Shown here piece by piece: positions 17,243 to 27,968 of a DNA stretch of 64,000 nt (positions are counted from its first letter, which is position 1; each line of letters starts with the position of its first letter). The notes beneath the pieces were generated by a model, which worked only from the letters and a program-made list of their open reading frames with translations, did no database searches and had not been told where the DNA came from. The DNA comes from DASQFQ01 sp963722815. GTDB taxonomy: Bacteria; Actinomycetota; Thermoleophilia; Solirubrobacterales; Solirubrobacteraceae. The stretch covers positions 1-64,000 of the forward strand of contig CAVROM010000011.1 of assembly GCA_963722815.1 (NCBI GenBank), read 5' to 3'. The translations under genes were made by a program, and so were the position numbers.

Positions 17243-17756
17243 ATGCGGCTGGAGCCGTTCGGCGAGCAGCACCTGGACGCGCTCGAGCGCATGCTCGACG
17301 GCGGCGATCCCGACCTCCTGCGCTTCACGCGCATCCCCGAGCCGACGCCGCCGGACTTCGCGCGGACCTGGCTGGCGCGCTACGAGGACGGCCGCCGCGA
17401 CGGCACACGCGAGGCGTTCGCCGCGCTCGGCGACGACCGTGAGCTGCTCGGGCTCGGGCTCGTCCCGACGCTCGACCGCGACGCCGGCGAGGCGGAGATC
17501 GGCTACATCGTCGCCGCCGAGCACCGCGGCCGCGGCGTCGCCTCCGCGATCCTGCGCGAGGTGACCGCATGGGCGTTCGCCCAGGGCATCGAGCGCGCCG
17601 AGCTGTTCATCGACGTGCGCAACCCCGCCTCCGAGCGCGTCGCCGCAGCGCGCGGGCTACACCCGCGAGGGCACGCTCCGCTCGGTCCACCACAAGGCCG
17701 GCCTGCGCATCGACGCGGCCGTGTGGTCGCGTCTGCCGTCTGACCCGGATCCGTAA
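17243..17756 (+). CDS. GNAT acetyltransferase, RimJ/RimL type (one frame break)
   Basis: This N-acetyltransferase has the acetyl-CoA loop EHRGRGVASAIL (R/QxxGxG/A) near residue 95 and a typical N-terminal RLEPFGEQHLDAL. Such enzymes acetylate protein N-termini or small amines; the substrate is unknown. An extra G near 17655 breaks the frame. Skipping it gives RAGYTREGTLRSVHHK followed by LRIDAAVWSRLPSD, the standard C-terminal block of the family, and a TAA at 17754-17756. The reconstructed length of about 170 residues is normal. Confidence 0.8.
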
Positions 17757-17788
17757 AGCGGGCCGCCCGCGCGGCCGATGCAACCAGG

Positions 17789-19192
17789 ATGCGCCTCCTC
17801 CCGCTCGGGCTCCTGCTCGCCCTCGTTGCCGCCGGCTGCGGGGGCCGCTCCGAGGCGCACGTCACCACCACCCAGGTGAGCGACGGCATCGCCGTGCAGA
17901 TGACGCTGGGCGCGACGCACGACGGCCTCAGCGTCGAGGCGCGGATCGAGAACCAGCGCACGGAGCCGCTCGTGCTGCGGCAGGACGGCTGCGGGTACGC
18001 CGGCGTCGCCGAGGTCGCGCGCACCACCCACCAGCCGCGCGGCCGCAGGTGGAGCGGCTCGATCCAGGCGCTGAAGCGACTCGTGCTGGAGGACCAGGCG
18101 GCCTCCGAGGCGCCCGAGCCGATGACCCCGGTGCGCAAGCACTGCGTGGGCGAAGGGAGCGCCGAGACGCTGTCGCTGAAGCCCGGCGCCGTGCGCAAGG
18201 AGCGCTGGATCAGCCGCGCCCACCCGTCGATGCTCGACGTCGTCGGCTCCGAGCACGCCGTCGCCCGCCTCAAGCTCTTCGAGCCGGACGAGACGAAGCC
18301 CAGCGTGGCCGTCACGCAGCCGGTCTCCACGGTCGCCAAGTGGAAGATCTCCTACCCCGAGGGCCGCAGCGACGGCCAGCGCTTCGACACGCTGCTCGCC
18401 GACCCCGCGCTGCGCCGCGCGCTCGCCGCCGAGCCCGCCCCGAGCTGGCGCGAGGCCGCGCTGACCGTGGTCGGCGGCGCGGACGAGCTCAAGGCCGTCT
18501 CCGCCCGCTACGACCGCGCCTTCCTCGCCGTCGGCGACGGCAAGCGGGTCCAGCTCGTCGCGCCGAGCCCCGCGGATCGCGTCCTCCCCTACCCGCAGGC
18601 GCCGGCCGAGCTGCCGCCCGGGATCGCCGTGATCCCGGAGCCGGCGGGCTACAAGGCCACCCACGACGTGCTCGCCGGCGCGCTGCAGCTGCCCAGCGGC
18701 CGGCTCGCGGTCGACTCCGTCTTCGACGAGCGCACCGCGGTCGTCGACGAGCGCGCGCGGCCCGGCGCCCACCCGTTCCGGGTCACGCTCGCGAAGCCGG
18801 TGGACGGGTCCGTCGAGGGCGTCGCGCTCGCCACGCTCGTGGCGAGCGACCGCCCGACCGTGCGCTGGCGCTACGTCCTCACCGTCGGGGTCGAGGGCAG
18901 CACCGCGATGTTCAGCTCGGAGGAGGGCGCGCGCATCCGCGCCGCATCGCCACCCGAGGACTCGGCCGCCGAGTACGACGCCGACGTCGACGCGCTCGCC
19001 GCCCGCCTGCACGTCGCCGAGCGCGATCTCGGCCAGGGCGCGAGCCTGATGGCGATCGACACCGGCGCGGGCGACGGCGGCTACAACCTCTACGTCGGCC
19101 TCGACGCCGACGGTCACCCGACGCGCTACGTGCTCGACCTCGAGCTGCTGCACCTCGACTGGCCGAAGCCGCCGAAGAAGGAGACGGCCTAG
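17789..19192 (+). CDS. Lipoprotein, C-terminal part resembles DUF4241
   Basis: The 467-residue protein starts with a lipoprotein signal, MRLLPLGLLLALVAAGC, with lipobox LVAAGC and Cys17. The exported N-terminal half has no match I recognise. The C-terminal half (from about residue 270) has SVFDERTAVVDE, LATLVASDRPTVRWR and GDGGYNLYVGLDADGHP, which resemble DUF4241 proteins of unknown function. It follows the acetyltransferase by 32 nt and is convergent with topB. No catalytic motif is visible. Confidence 0.6.
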   Translation: MRLLPLGLLLALVAAGCGGRSEAHVTTTQVSDGIAVQMTLGATHDGLSVEARIENQRTEPLVLRQDGCGYAGVAEVARTTHQPRGRRWSGSIQALKRLVLEDQAASEAPEPMTPVRKHCVGEGSAETLSLKPGAVRKERWISRAHPSMLDVVGSEHAVARLKLFEPDETKPSVAVTQPVSTVAKWKISYPEGRSDGQRFDTLLADPALRRALAAEPAPSWREAALTVVGGADELKAVSARYDRAFLAVGDGKRVQLVAPSPADRVLPYPQAPAELPPGIAVIPEPAGYKATHDVLAGALQLPSGRLAVDSVFDERTAVVDERARPGAHPFRVTLAKPVDGSVEGVALATLVASDRPTVRWRYVLTVGVEGSTAMFSSEEGARIRAASPPEDSAAEYDADVDALAARLHVAERDLGQGASLMAIDTGAGDGGYNLYVGLDADGHPTRYVLDLELLHLDWPKPPKKETA

Positions 19193-19198
19193 CCCCCG

Positions 19199-21451
<2,253 letters not shown>

Positions 21452-21461
21452 TGGGCGGAGG

Positions 21462-21467
21462 ACTGTA
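21462..21467 (-). promoter_or_regulatory. -10 hexamer TACAGT for topB
   Basis: The hexamer ends 10 nt before the topB ATG, in the gap downstream of the marP-like stop. Confidence 0.45.
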
Positions 21468-21476
21468 GCGCCCGCG

Positions 21477-22617
21477 TCAGCGGGCACAGGGGCCGGTGCC
21501 GACCGGCTCGCGCGCGCCCGCGAGCACCTTCTTGGTGACCGAGTTGGGCACCCCGAAGCCACCGCGCGGACCGGTCGTGGTGGCGGCGAAGATCGTCGTC
21601 ACGACGCGGCCCTTGCCGTCCACCATCGGCCCGCCGGAGTTGCCGGAGCGGACCACCCCGCGCAGCGAGGTCAGCCGCCGCTGCACCGGGCCGCGCCCGT
21701 AGGCGTCGGACGTCACCGTCGTGCGCGTGGCGCCGAGCCGGCCGGCGCGCACGTCGTACGGCCCGTTCTCCGGGAAGCCGAGGATCGCGGCCGACCGGCC
21801 CGGCCCGGGCGCGTCGGCGAGCGGGAGCGGGCGCGCCTCCAGCCCCGGCACCCGCAGCACCGCGAGGTCGTTGCGCGGGTCGAACGCGATCGCGGTCGCG
21901 TCGAGCTGCGGCGTGTTGCCGCGCAGCAGCACCTTGGTGTCGGTCTGGCCCGCCACGACGTGCGCGTTGGTGACGACCACGCCGTCGCGCGCCACCCAGC
22001 CCGAGCCCTCGACGCCGAGCCCGCACGCCGTCCCGAGGATCTTCACCACGCTGGCCGCGGCCGCGCGCACCTGCGGGTCGCGGCCGATCCCCTTCGCGGG
22101 CGGCGCCACGTTCGCCTCCGGCCCGTCGATCCGCGGGAACGGGTCGAAGCGCGCCAGCGCGTTCAGCAGCGGGCCCGACGGCGGCAGCGCCTTGTTGAGC
22201 CGCGACAGGATCTCCGAGCGCTGGACCTCGTAGCGGACGTCGCCGTTGGAGTGGACCGCGACCGCGCCCAGGATCCACACCACCCCGAGCCCCACGCATG
22301 CGGTCAGCAGCGCGCCGAGGACGCCGTCGACGAACCCGAAGCCCGGCAAGCGTCAGCTTCGAGCGCAGCCGCACCCCCAGCCCCTCGAAGCCGGCCGCGA
22401 AGCCGGCGCCGACGATCAGCGCGCCGACGAGGCCGATCGCGGGCGCGTACGGGTTGCGCGAGCCGTCGGGCAGCACCAGCCCCGCCAGCCGCGTGCCCAG
22501 CCACGCGCCGAGCGCGAAGCCGATCAGCGCGAGCGCTCCCGTGACGAACCCCTGCGCCCACCCGAACAGGGCGAGCAGGAGCAGGAGCCCGACGATGATC
22601 CAGTCAACGCCGGTCAT
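21477..22617 (-). CDS. MarP-like membrane serine protease (one frame break)
   Basis: The N-terminal part (about 90 residues, MTGVDWIIVGLLLLLALFGW onward) is a CvpA-like membrane domain; the C-terminal part is a trypsin-like protease with His in TNAHVVAG, Asp in RNDLAVLRV and Ser in SGNSGGP. This order is that of mycobacterial MarP, which protects cells against acid and oxidative stress. An extra base near 22352-22357 splits the fourth membrane helix region (RSKL to RLPGFGFVDGVLG). It starts at ATG 22617 and is divergent from the PBP gene. Total length of about 379 residues fits the family. Confidence 0.82.
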
Positions 22618-22624
22618 GTCAGAG

Positions 22625-22630
22625 ACGCTA
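22625..22630 (-). promoter_or_regulatory. -10 hexamer TAGCGT for the marP-like gene
   Basis: Spacing to the ATG at 22617 is 7 nt, which leaves no room for a Shine-Dalgarno site. Confidence 0.5.
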
Positions 22631-22670
22631 CCGGCGGCGCCATCTCGGCCTCGCGGCTCGGCCGCTCGGG

Positions 22671-22676
22671 CATACT
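22671..22676 (+). promoter_or_regulatory. -10 hexamer CATACT for the PBP gene
   Basis: It lies 6 nt before the GTG at 22683. It is independent of the marP-like -10 about 45 bp away on the other strand. Confidence 0.45.
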
Positions 22677-22682
22677 CGACTG

Positions 22683-24415
22683 GTGACCGCGACGTCCTCC
22701 CCCCGGCCGTCGACGCGACCCCGGCGCAAGCGCTCGCGACCCGAGCGCTTCGCACCGCTCGCCGCGGCGGCGCTGATCGCGTTCGGCGTGGGCAGCTATC
22801 TGGGCGCGAAGCACGAGCCGGCCGCGGCGGGCGTGGCGCGCCAGTGGTCGGCCGCGTGGGAGCGCGGGGACTACGCCGAGATGCACGGGCTGCTCTCCGA
22901 CAGCGCGCGCAAGCGCACGAGCCTCAAGCGCTTCGTGCGCACCTACCGCCAGGCGAGCGAGACGATCACGCTCAGCAACCTGCGCATCGCCCAGCCGCGC
23001 GAGGCCGAGAACGGCGCCTACGACCTGCCGGTCGCGATGAAGACGCGGATCTTCGGCCGCCTGGCGGGCACCGTCCGGCTGCCGATGGTCGACAAAGTGG
23101 ACGGCAAGGCGGTCGACTGGCGTCCCGAGCTCGTCTACCCCGGCCTGCGCCGCGGCGAGAAGCTGACGCGCGAGACGACGCTCGGCGAGCGCGGCGACAT
23201 CCTTGCGCGCGACGGGACTCCGCTGGCCAAGGGCCCCGACCGCCTGTCGGACCTCGGGCCGCTGGCGGCCGAGGTCGCCGGCCGCGTCGGCCCCGCGCCG
23301 CCCGACCGCGCCGCCGAGCTCGAGCAGCGCGGCGTGCCCGAGGGCGCGCCGGTCGGCCTCACCGGGCTCGAGCGCGAGTTCGACGCGCGGCTGGCCGGGA
23401 GCCCCGGCGGCAGCTGCGCGCCGGCAAGCGCGTGGTGGCGCGCGCGCAGGCGCAGGACGGCGTCGACGTTCGCAGCGCGATCGACCCCGACATCCAGCGC
23501 GCGGCGGTCGAGGCGCTGGCCGGGCGCTTCGGCGGCATCGCCGTGCTGCGGCCCGAGACCGGCGAGGTGCTGGGCCTCTCCGGCATCGCGTTCTCGGCTC
23601 CCCAGCCGCCCGGCTCGACGTTCAAGATCATCACGCTGGCCGCCGCGCTGGAGGCTCGCAAGGTCAGGCCGCGTTCGAGCTTCCCGGTCCAGACCGAGAC
23701 CACGCTCGAGGGCGTGAAGCTCCAGAACGCCCACGGCGAGGCGTGCGGCGGCTCGCTCAAGAGCTCGTTCGCGGAGTCCTGCAACTCGGTGTTCGCGCCG
23801 CTGGGCGCGAAGGTCGGCGCCCGCCGCCTCGTCCAGACCGCCGAGCGCTTCGGCTTCAACCAGGACCCTGGCCCGGTCGGCGCGGCCCGCTCGACGATCC
23901 CCGCGCCGGACGAGATCGGCGACGACCTGGCGGTCGGCTCGTCGGCGATCGGCCAGGGCAAGGTGCTCGCCACCCCGCTCGAGCTCGCCACCGTGGCGGC
24001 GACGATCGGCCTGCGCGGCCGCCGCGTCGCGCCGGTGCTCTCGCGCGGCGCCCAGGGCAAGGAGACGCGCGCCGCGAGCACGCGCACCGCGGCCGTGATC
24101 GCGCGCTTCATGCGCGCGGTGGTGACGGACGGCACCGGCGTCGGCGCGGCCGTCCCGGGCGTCAAGGTCGCGGGCAAGACCGGCACCGCGGAGCTCCGCA
24201 GCACGGTCAACGACGACCCGCAGCCGGTCGAGCCGGGCGTGAGCCCGACCCCGCAGCCCGAGGAGGACAAGACCGACACCGACGCCTGGTTCGTCGGCTT
24301 CGCGCCCTACGCGCACCCGCGTGTGGCGGTCGCCGTGCTGCTGGTCGGCCAGGGCGCGGGCGGCGAGACGGCCGCCCCGGCGGCCAAGACCGTGTTCCAG
24401 GCCGCGGTCGGTTAG
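22683..24415 (+). CDS. Class B penicillin-binding protein (one frame break)
   Basis: A cytoplasmic tail and one membrane helix (LAAAALIAFGVGSYLGA) are followed by an NTF2-like MecA_N domain (residues about 50-130), a dimerisation region and a transpeptidase domain. The domain has SxxK in PPGSTFK, SxN in SCNSV and KTG in KTGTAE. It cross-links peptidoglycan outside the membrane. One base is missing near 23406-23412; restoring it joins RLAGSPGG to QLRAGKRVVAR. The GTG at 22683 fits the promoter. Length of about 577 residues is normal for PbpA/MecA-like enzymes. Confidence 0.85.
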
Positions 24416-24453
24416 ACGCCAAGCCAGGCACCTTGGTGCCTAGCGGGGGGCTA
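24413..24453 (+). repeat. Intergenic hairpin repeat, copy C
   Basis: It begins with the PBP TAG stop and ends at the stop of the convergent lipoprotein. The stem is AGGCAC-CTTG-GTGCCT (24426-24441). Relative to copy B, the inner G-C pair is swapped to C-G on both arms, which preserves pairing. Confidence 0.72.
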
Positions 24454-25014
24454 GACGTCGAGGTCGACGGTCCCGACGTCGCTCGGATCCGTCGGGCTCG
24501 TGATGCGGAACTCGAGCGGGCGGTTCGCGAGCGACGTGGTCGTCAGCTTGAAGAGGAGCAGCGAGCCCTGGATCGGACCGAAGCCGGCCGGCGCCTCGGA
24601 GTTGGGCAGCACGTCCTGCGGGCCCAGCTTGTCGACCGGCTGGTAGGCGAACGCGTTGCCGACCTGGGCGTAGGGCTTGAAGACGTTGTCCTGCGTGTCG
24701 CGGATCTCGAAGTTGCTGGCGGTCGGCAGCGACTTGCCGTCGTTGGTGTTCTCGACCCGCACCCAGACGCCGAACCACGCCTCGTCGCCCTTGGGCGGCA
24801 GCGTGCCGTCCGGGAGCTGCGTCAGGTAGTTGCGGTCCTCGACGTCGCTGGGGTTGAGGATCCGCGAGATCTGGACCTGGTACTTGAGGTCGCCGACGTC
24901 GATGTACGTGCCCTCGGTCTCGCCGATCGTGCGCGTCTCCTGCTTGTCGGCGCCGCAGCCGCCGGCGACCAGCGCGGCGGCCAGGACGAGGACCATGAGC
25001 AGGCGGCGGGTCAT
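24451..25014 (-). CDS. Lipoprotein, DUF4352-like
   Basis: The 187-residue protein has a lipobox LVAGGC (Cys20) after MTRRLLMVLVLAAA. The rest is beta-rich with an Ig-like pattern: GVWVRVENTNDGKSLPTASN, then FEIRDTQDN and LLLFKLTTTSLANRPLEFRI. This is the arrangement of DUF4352/telomeric-repeat-factor-2-like extracellular domains. Its function is unknown, probably cell-surface binding or immunity-type packing. It has its own -10 (TAGACT) overlapping the stop of the SRPBCC gene upstream. Confidence 0.7.
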   Translation of the reverse strand: MTRRLLMVLVLAAALVAGGCGADKQETRTIGETEGTYIDVGDLKYQVQISRILNPSDVEDRNYLTQLPDGTLPPKGDEAWFGVWVRVENTNDGKSLPTASNFEIRDTQDNVFKPYAQVGNAFAYQPVDKLGPQDVLPNSEAPAGFGPIQGSLLLFKLTTTSLANRPLEFRITSPTDPSDVGTVDLDV

Positions 25015-25023
25015 CAGGGCGAA

Positions 25024-25029
25024 AGTCTA
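25024..25029 (-). promoter_or_regulatory. -10 hexamer TAGACT for the DUF4352-like lipoprotein
   Basis: It is 9 nt before the ATG at 25014 and its TAG doubles as the stop codon of the upstream SRPBCC gene. Confidence 0.45.
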
Positions 25030-25518
25030 GATCCCCGCAACCGTGGCTCGCGTGCCACGGCGCTCGTTGTCCTCGAGGATGCTGCGCAGGCGCCGCAGTC
25101 CCTTGCCGGACTTGCGCTTGAACCAGCGGCGGAAGCCGAACGCCTCGACGAGGCGGTCGGTCGGCAGCTTCGGCTCGGTCTCGAACACGAACTCGACGCG
25201 GGTGCCGCCGCCCGCGGGCTCGAGCGTCCAGCTCGCGTAGGTCTTGATGCGGTTGAACTTGCCGCCGCGGCCGACCGCGACGATCTCGCGCGGCGCGTCG
25301 ACCTTGATGAAGGTGAGATCGCTCCAGCCGAAGCGCTGGAACGGCCCGTCCATCTTGTAGCGAGCGCCCGCGCCGGGGCCGTAGGAGTCGACGCGGGTGA
25401 GCCGCCAGTGCTTCAGGTAGTGGTCCGTGAACTCCGGATGATTCGCGATGTCCGCGAGGTACTCGAAGACCTCCTCGCGGGGGCGGTCGATCGTGATGGT
25501 GAGCTCGACGGGGTCCAC
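25027..25518 (-). CDS. SRPBCC-family protein
   Basis: The 163-residue protein has the START/SRPBCC helix-grip pattern: ELTITIDRPREEVFEYLADI at the N terminus, GPFQRFGWSDLTFI in the middle and a long C-terminal helix FRRWFKRKSGKGLRRLRSIL. Such proteins bind hydrophobic ligands or lipids in an internal cavity. No enzymatic motif is visible. I use GTG 25518 because conservation begins with VDPVELTITID. The 3' end of the frame abuts the lipoprotein promoter. Confidence 0.78.
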   Translation of the reverse strand: MDPVELTITIDRPREEVFEYLADIANHPEFTDHYLKHWRLTRVDSYGPGAGARYKMDGPFQRFGWSDLTFIKVDAPREIVAVGRGGKFNRIKTYASWTLEPAGGGTRVEFVFETEPKLPTDRLVEAFGFRRWFKRKSGKGLRRLRSILEDNERRGTRATVAGI

Positions 25519-25531
25519 GGCCCCCGGAGTT

Positions 25532-25789
25532 CTACCGGACGCTGCGCGGACGGACGCGGACGGCCCGCTTGTGCTCGGGCGAGCGCACGAGCTCGCTGCG
25601 CTCCGGGGCGTTGCGGCGGCGCGGCCGGCACAGCTCGCAGACGATCGCCTGCGCGTAGAGGTAGACCCGCTCGCCGACCAGCGGCGTGCGGTGGCAGTGC
25701 GCGCAGCGGGGCCGTTCGTCGGTGAGGAGCCCGACGCTCCTGCGCAGCAGCGCCTGCGCGATCGGGGCCGGCGGGGAGGCGGAAAGCAT
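25532..25789 (-). CDS. Small zinc-finger protein
   Basis: The 85-residue protein has two CxxC pairs, CAHC and CELC, separated by about 22 residues, which suggests one zinc-binding knuckle. The C-terminal tail is very basic (KRAVRVRPRSVR). It may be a nucleic-acid-binding or adaptor protein. It lies 13 nt upstream of the SRPBCC gene on the same strand and is probably co-transcribed. It is divergent from the FHA gene across a 140-bp gap that holds a 10-bp palindrome GGTCGCGACC at 25842-25851. Confidence 0.65.
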   Translation of the reverse strand: MLSASPPAPIAQALLRRSVGLLTDERPRCAHCHRTPLVGERVYLYAQAIVCELCRPRRRNAPERSELVRSPEHKRAVRVRPRSVR

Positions 25790-25929
25790 GGTTTCGGGAG
25801 TTTCGCCGCGGGGCAACAAAGCCCTTCCGAACCGGCCATCCGGTCGCGACCCCATTGACCGTCCCGTATGATTCCCCGTGGAGGTCGGGTCGCTGGAACG
25901 GCGCGTGTGGCGCGCCAGAGGAGAGACTG

Positions 25930-26412
25930 ATGGATCCACGCACGCCCAGCGAAGCGGAGACGACTGGCACCCTGCCGTTCACCGGTGAGGGGTCGGTTCC
26001 GCTCACAGAAGAAGAGCCCGCGGCGCCTGTCGCGGCCCAGCCCGAATGGGTCGCCGAGGCACGCTCGGGGCTCACCGTTCCCGGCAAGTACCTGACCTAC
26101 GAGGACGCCGGCCGCCGCGTCGTGGCGCCCGTGTCGCGCGAATGGACGCGGATCGGCCGCTCGCTGTCGGCCGACATCCGCTTCGACGACGCGACCGTGT
26201 CCCGCCGTCATGCGCTGGTGGTGAACCAGGCGGACGGTGTACGCGTCCTCGACGACCGCTCGCTGAACGGCGTCTACGTCAATGGCGACCGCGTCGACTG
26301 GGCGCCGCTGACCGACGGCGACGAGATCGCGATCGGGCGCCACACCATCCACTACTTCGACACCGCCACCGTCGGGTCCGGCGCCTCGCCGACCGCGGCC
26401 GTTGCCGAGTAA
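25930..26412 (+). CDS. FHA-domain protein
   Basis: The 160-residue protein has an acidic, disordered N-terminal 65 residues and a C-terminal FHA domain with the phosphothreonine-binding signature: IGRSLSADI, then VSRRHALVV and DRSLNGVYVNG. It binds phosphothreonine peptides made by Ser/Thr kinases. The strong ribosome site AGAGGAGAG 4 nt before ATG 25930 fixes the start and is unusual among the nearly leaderless genes here. The ParA-type ATPase gene follows 25 nt downstream, suggesting kinase-linked control of that ATPase. Confidence 0.85.
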   Translation: MDPRTPSEAETTGTLPFTGEGSVPLTEEEPAAPVAAQPEWVAEARSGLTVPGKYLTYEDAGRRVVAPVSREWTRIGRSLSADIRFDDATVSRRHALVVNQADGVRVLDDRSLNGVYVNGDRVDWAPLTDGDEIAIGRHTIHYFDTATVGSGASPTAAVAE

Positions 26413-26419
26413 CCCTCGC

Positions 26420-26425
26420 TAAGGT
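26420..26425 (+). promoter_or_regulatory. -10 hexamer TAAGGT for the parA-like gene
   Basis: It lies in the 25-bp gap after the FHA gene, 12 nt before the ATG, and could give the ATPase its own promoter in addition to read-through. Confidence 0.35.
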
Positions 26426-26437
26426 CTCGGCCCTCCC

Positions 26438-27223
26438 ATGGCCGAGACCATCGCGGTCCTGTCCCTCAAGGGCGGGACGGGCAAGACGACTACGGTGCGG
26501 ACCCTCGCCGACGTGCTGCGGCGCGTCGGGCTCTCCGTCCTCACCATCGACCTCGACCCGCAGGGCAACCTGTCGGACTACTTCGACGTGCCGGCGGACG
26601 CCTCGCCGACGATCGCCGACGTGCTCTCGGGCGATGCCAAGGCCTCCGAGGCGGTGCACGACGGGATCATCCCGGCGACGCCGATCCTGGCCGAGGTCGA
26701 GCGCTCGATGTCGGGCAAGATGGGCCGCGAGCTGGTGCTGCGCAAGGCGCTGAAGGGCCCGCGCCAGAGCTACGACGTGATCCTGATCGATTGCCCGCCG
26801 GCGCTCGGTGTGCTGACCGTCAACGGACTCGTGGCGTCCGACTGGGCGATCGTCAGCGCCGAGGCGCAGTACTTCGCGCTCCAAGGCGTGCAGGGCGCGC
26901 TCGACGTGGTCGAGCAGGCGAAGGAGTACTACGCCCCCGACCTCCAGCTCGCCGGCGTGCTGATGAACATCGCCGACATGCGCACCGTGCACTCGCGCGA
27001 GGCCTACGAGACGCTGGCCGAGCACTTCCCCGACACGGTGTTCAAGACCGTCATCCGCTCGTCGATCGCCTACGCCGAGTCCGCCGAGAAGGCGCGCTCG
27101 ATCCTCGATCACCGGCCGGACCTCGGCGCCGACTACCTGGCGCTCGCCGACGAGCTGCTCAAGCGCATCGGGCTCGACGCGCCGCGGCGCAAACTGCGCC
27201 CCATGCTCGCCGCGACGGGGTAG
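26438..27223 (+). CDS. ParA/Soj-type ATPase
   Basis: The 261-residue protein has the deviant Walker A LKGGTGKTTT near residue 10, switch I LDPQGNLSDYF and switch II VILIDCPPALGVLTVNG. These are signatures of ParA/MinD ATPases that dimerise on ATP binding and position DNA or protein cargo. No parB or MinC-like partner and no parS-like repeats lie nearby, so chromosome partitioning is not the obvious role. The FHA protein upstream is the likely partner. The orphan state argues for placing a membrane or cell-wall complex. Confidence 0.85.
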   Translation: MAETIAVLSLKGGTGKTTTVRTLADVLRRVGLSVLTIDLDPQGNLSDYFDVPADASPTIADVLSGDAKASEAVHDGIIPATPILAEVERSMSGKMGRELVLRKALKGPRQSYDVILIDCPPALGVLTVNGLVASDWAIVSAEAQYFALQGVQGALDVVEQAKEYYAPDLQLAGVLMNIADMRTVHSREAYETLAEHFPDTVFKTVIRSSIAYAESAEKARSILDHRPDLGADYLALADELLKRIGLDAPRRKLRPMLAATG

Positions 27224-27226
27224 CCT
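27221..27226 (+). promoter_or_regulatory. -10 hexamer TAGCCT for the L,D-transpeptidase
   Basis: It includes the parA TAG stop and lies 7 nt before ATG 27234. This favours ATG 27234 over the in-frame GTG at 27228. Confidence 0.5.
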
Positions 27227-27233
27227 CGTGCAG

Positions 27234-27968
27234 ATGAAGCGCGGAGTCCTGCTCCTCGCCGTCCTCCTCCTCGCCGGCTGCGGCGCCGCCAAGGAGGAGC
27301 CCGGGCCCGCGCCGTTCACGCCGATGAAGGAGACGGTCACGACCGCCACCACGGCCGCCGTGGCCGCACCGCGCGGGCGCTACGTGACCGCGCGCGTCTT
27401 GAAGGTCACGCGGCTGCGCGCCACCCCCGGCGGCCGCAAGCTGATGTGGATCGGGACCCGGACCGAGTTCGACTCGCCGCGCGTGCTGAGCGTGACCGCG
27501 CGCCGCGGCGGCTGGCTGCGCGTGCTGGCCAGCGAGCGCCCGAACGGCCGCGCCGGCTGGATCCGGGCGAGCCTGGTGCGGCTGGGCAGCACGGACTACT
27601 CGATCCACGTCGACCGCTCGGCGCGGCGGCTGACGCTGCGCCACGGGCGCCGCGCGGTCGGCTCGTTCCCCGTCGCCGTCGGGCGCCCCGGGACGGAGAC
27701 GCCGACCGGGCGCTTCGCGGTCACCGACAAGCTGCACCCGGACGACCCGGCCTCACCCTACGGCTGCTGCCTGCTCGCGCTCTCCGGCCACCAGACCAGG
27801 CTGATCAAGGGCTGGCCGGGCGGCGACCGCCTGGCGATCCACGCCACGCCTAGCCTGTGGACGGTCGGCAAGGCGGCCTCGCTCGGCTGCATGCGCGCCC
27901 GGCCGGGCGACATCCGGCGGCTGATGCGCAAGGTGCCGGCGGGCACGCCGGTGTTCGTCCGCGCCTAG
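27234..27968 (+). CDS. L,D-transpeptidase lipoprotein
   Basis: The 244-residue protein starts with a lipoprotein signal (MKRGVLLLAVLLLAGC, Cys16). A central SH3-like beta domain (RYVTARVLKVTRLRA to WIRASLV) precedes a YkuD domain with the catalytic HATPSLWTVGKAASLGCMR (H-x16-SxGCxR; Cys nucleophile). It forms 3-3 cross-links in peptidoglycan at the outer face of the membrane. Its TAG overlaps the stop of the convergent GGDEF gene in the palindrome CTAG. Confidence 0.9.
   Translation: MKRGVLLLAVLLLAGCGAAKEEPGPAPFTPMKETVTTATTAAVAAPRGRYVTARVLKVTRLRATPGGRKLMWIGTRTEFDSPRVLSVTARRGGWLRVLASERPNGRAGWIRASLVRLGSTDYSIHVDRSARRLTLRHGRRAVGSFPVAVGRPGTETPTGRFAVTDKLHPDDPASPYGCCLLALSGHQTRLIKGWPGGDRLAIHATPSLWTVGKAASLGCMRARPGDIRRLMRKVPAGTPVFVRA

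Noticed and set aside
26438..27223. Chromosome-partition locus with parS sites
   Set aside because: No parB gene and no parS-like TGTTTCACGTGAAACA palindrome is visible in the region.
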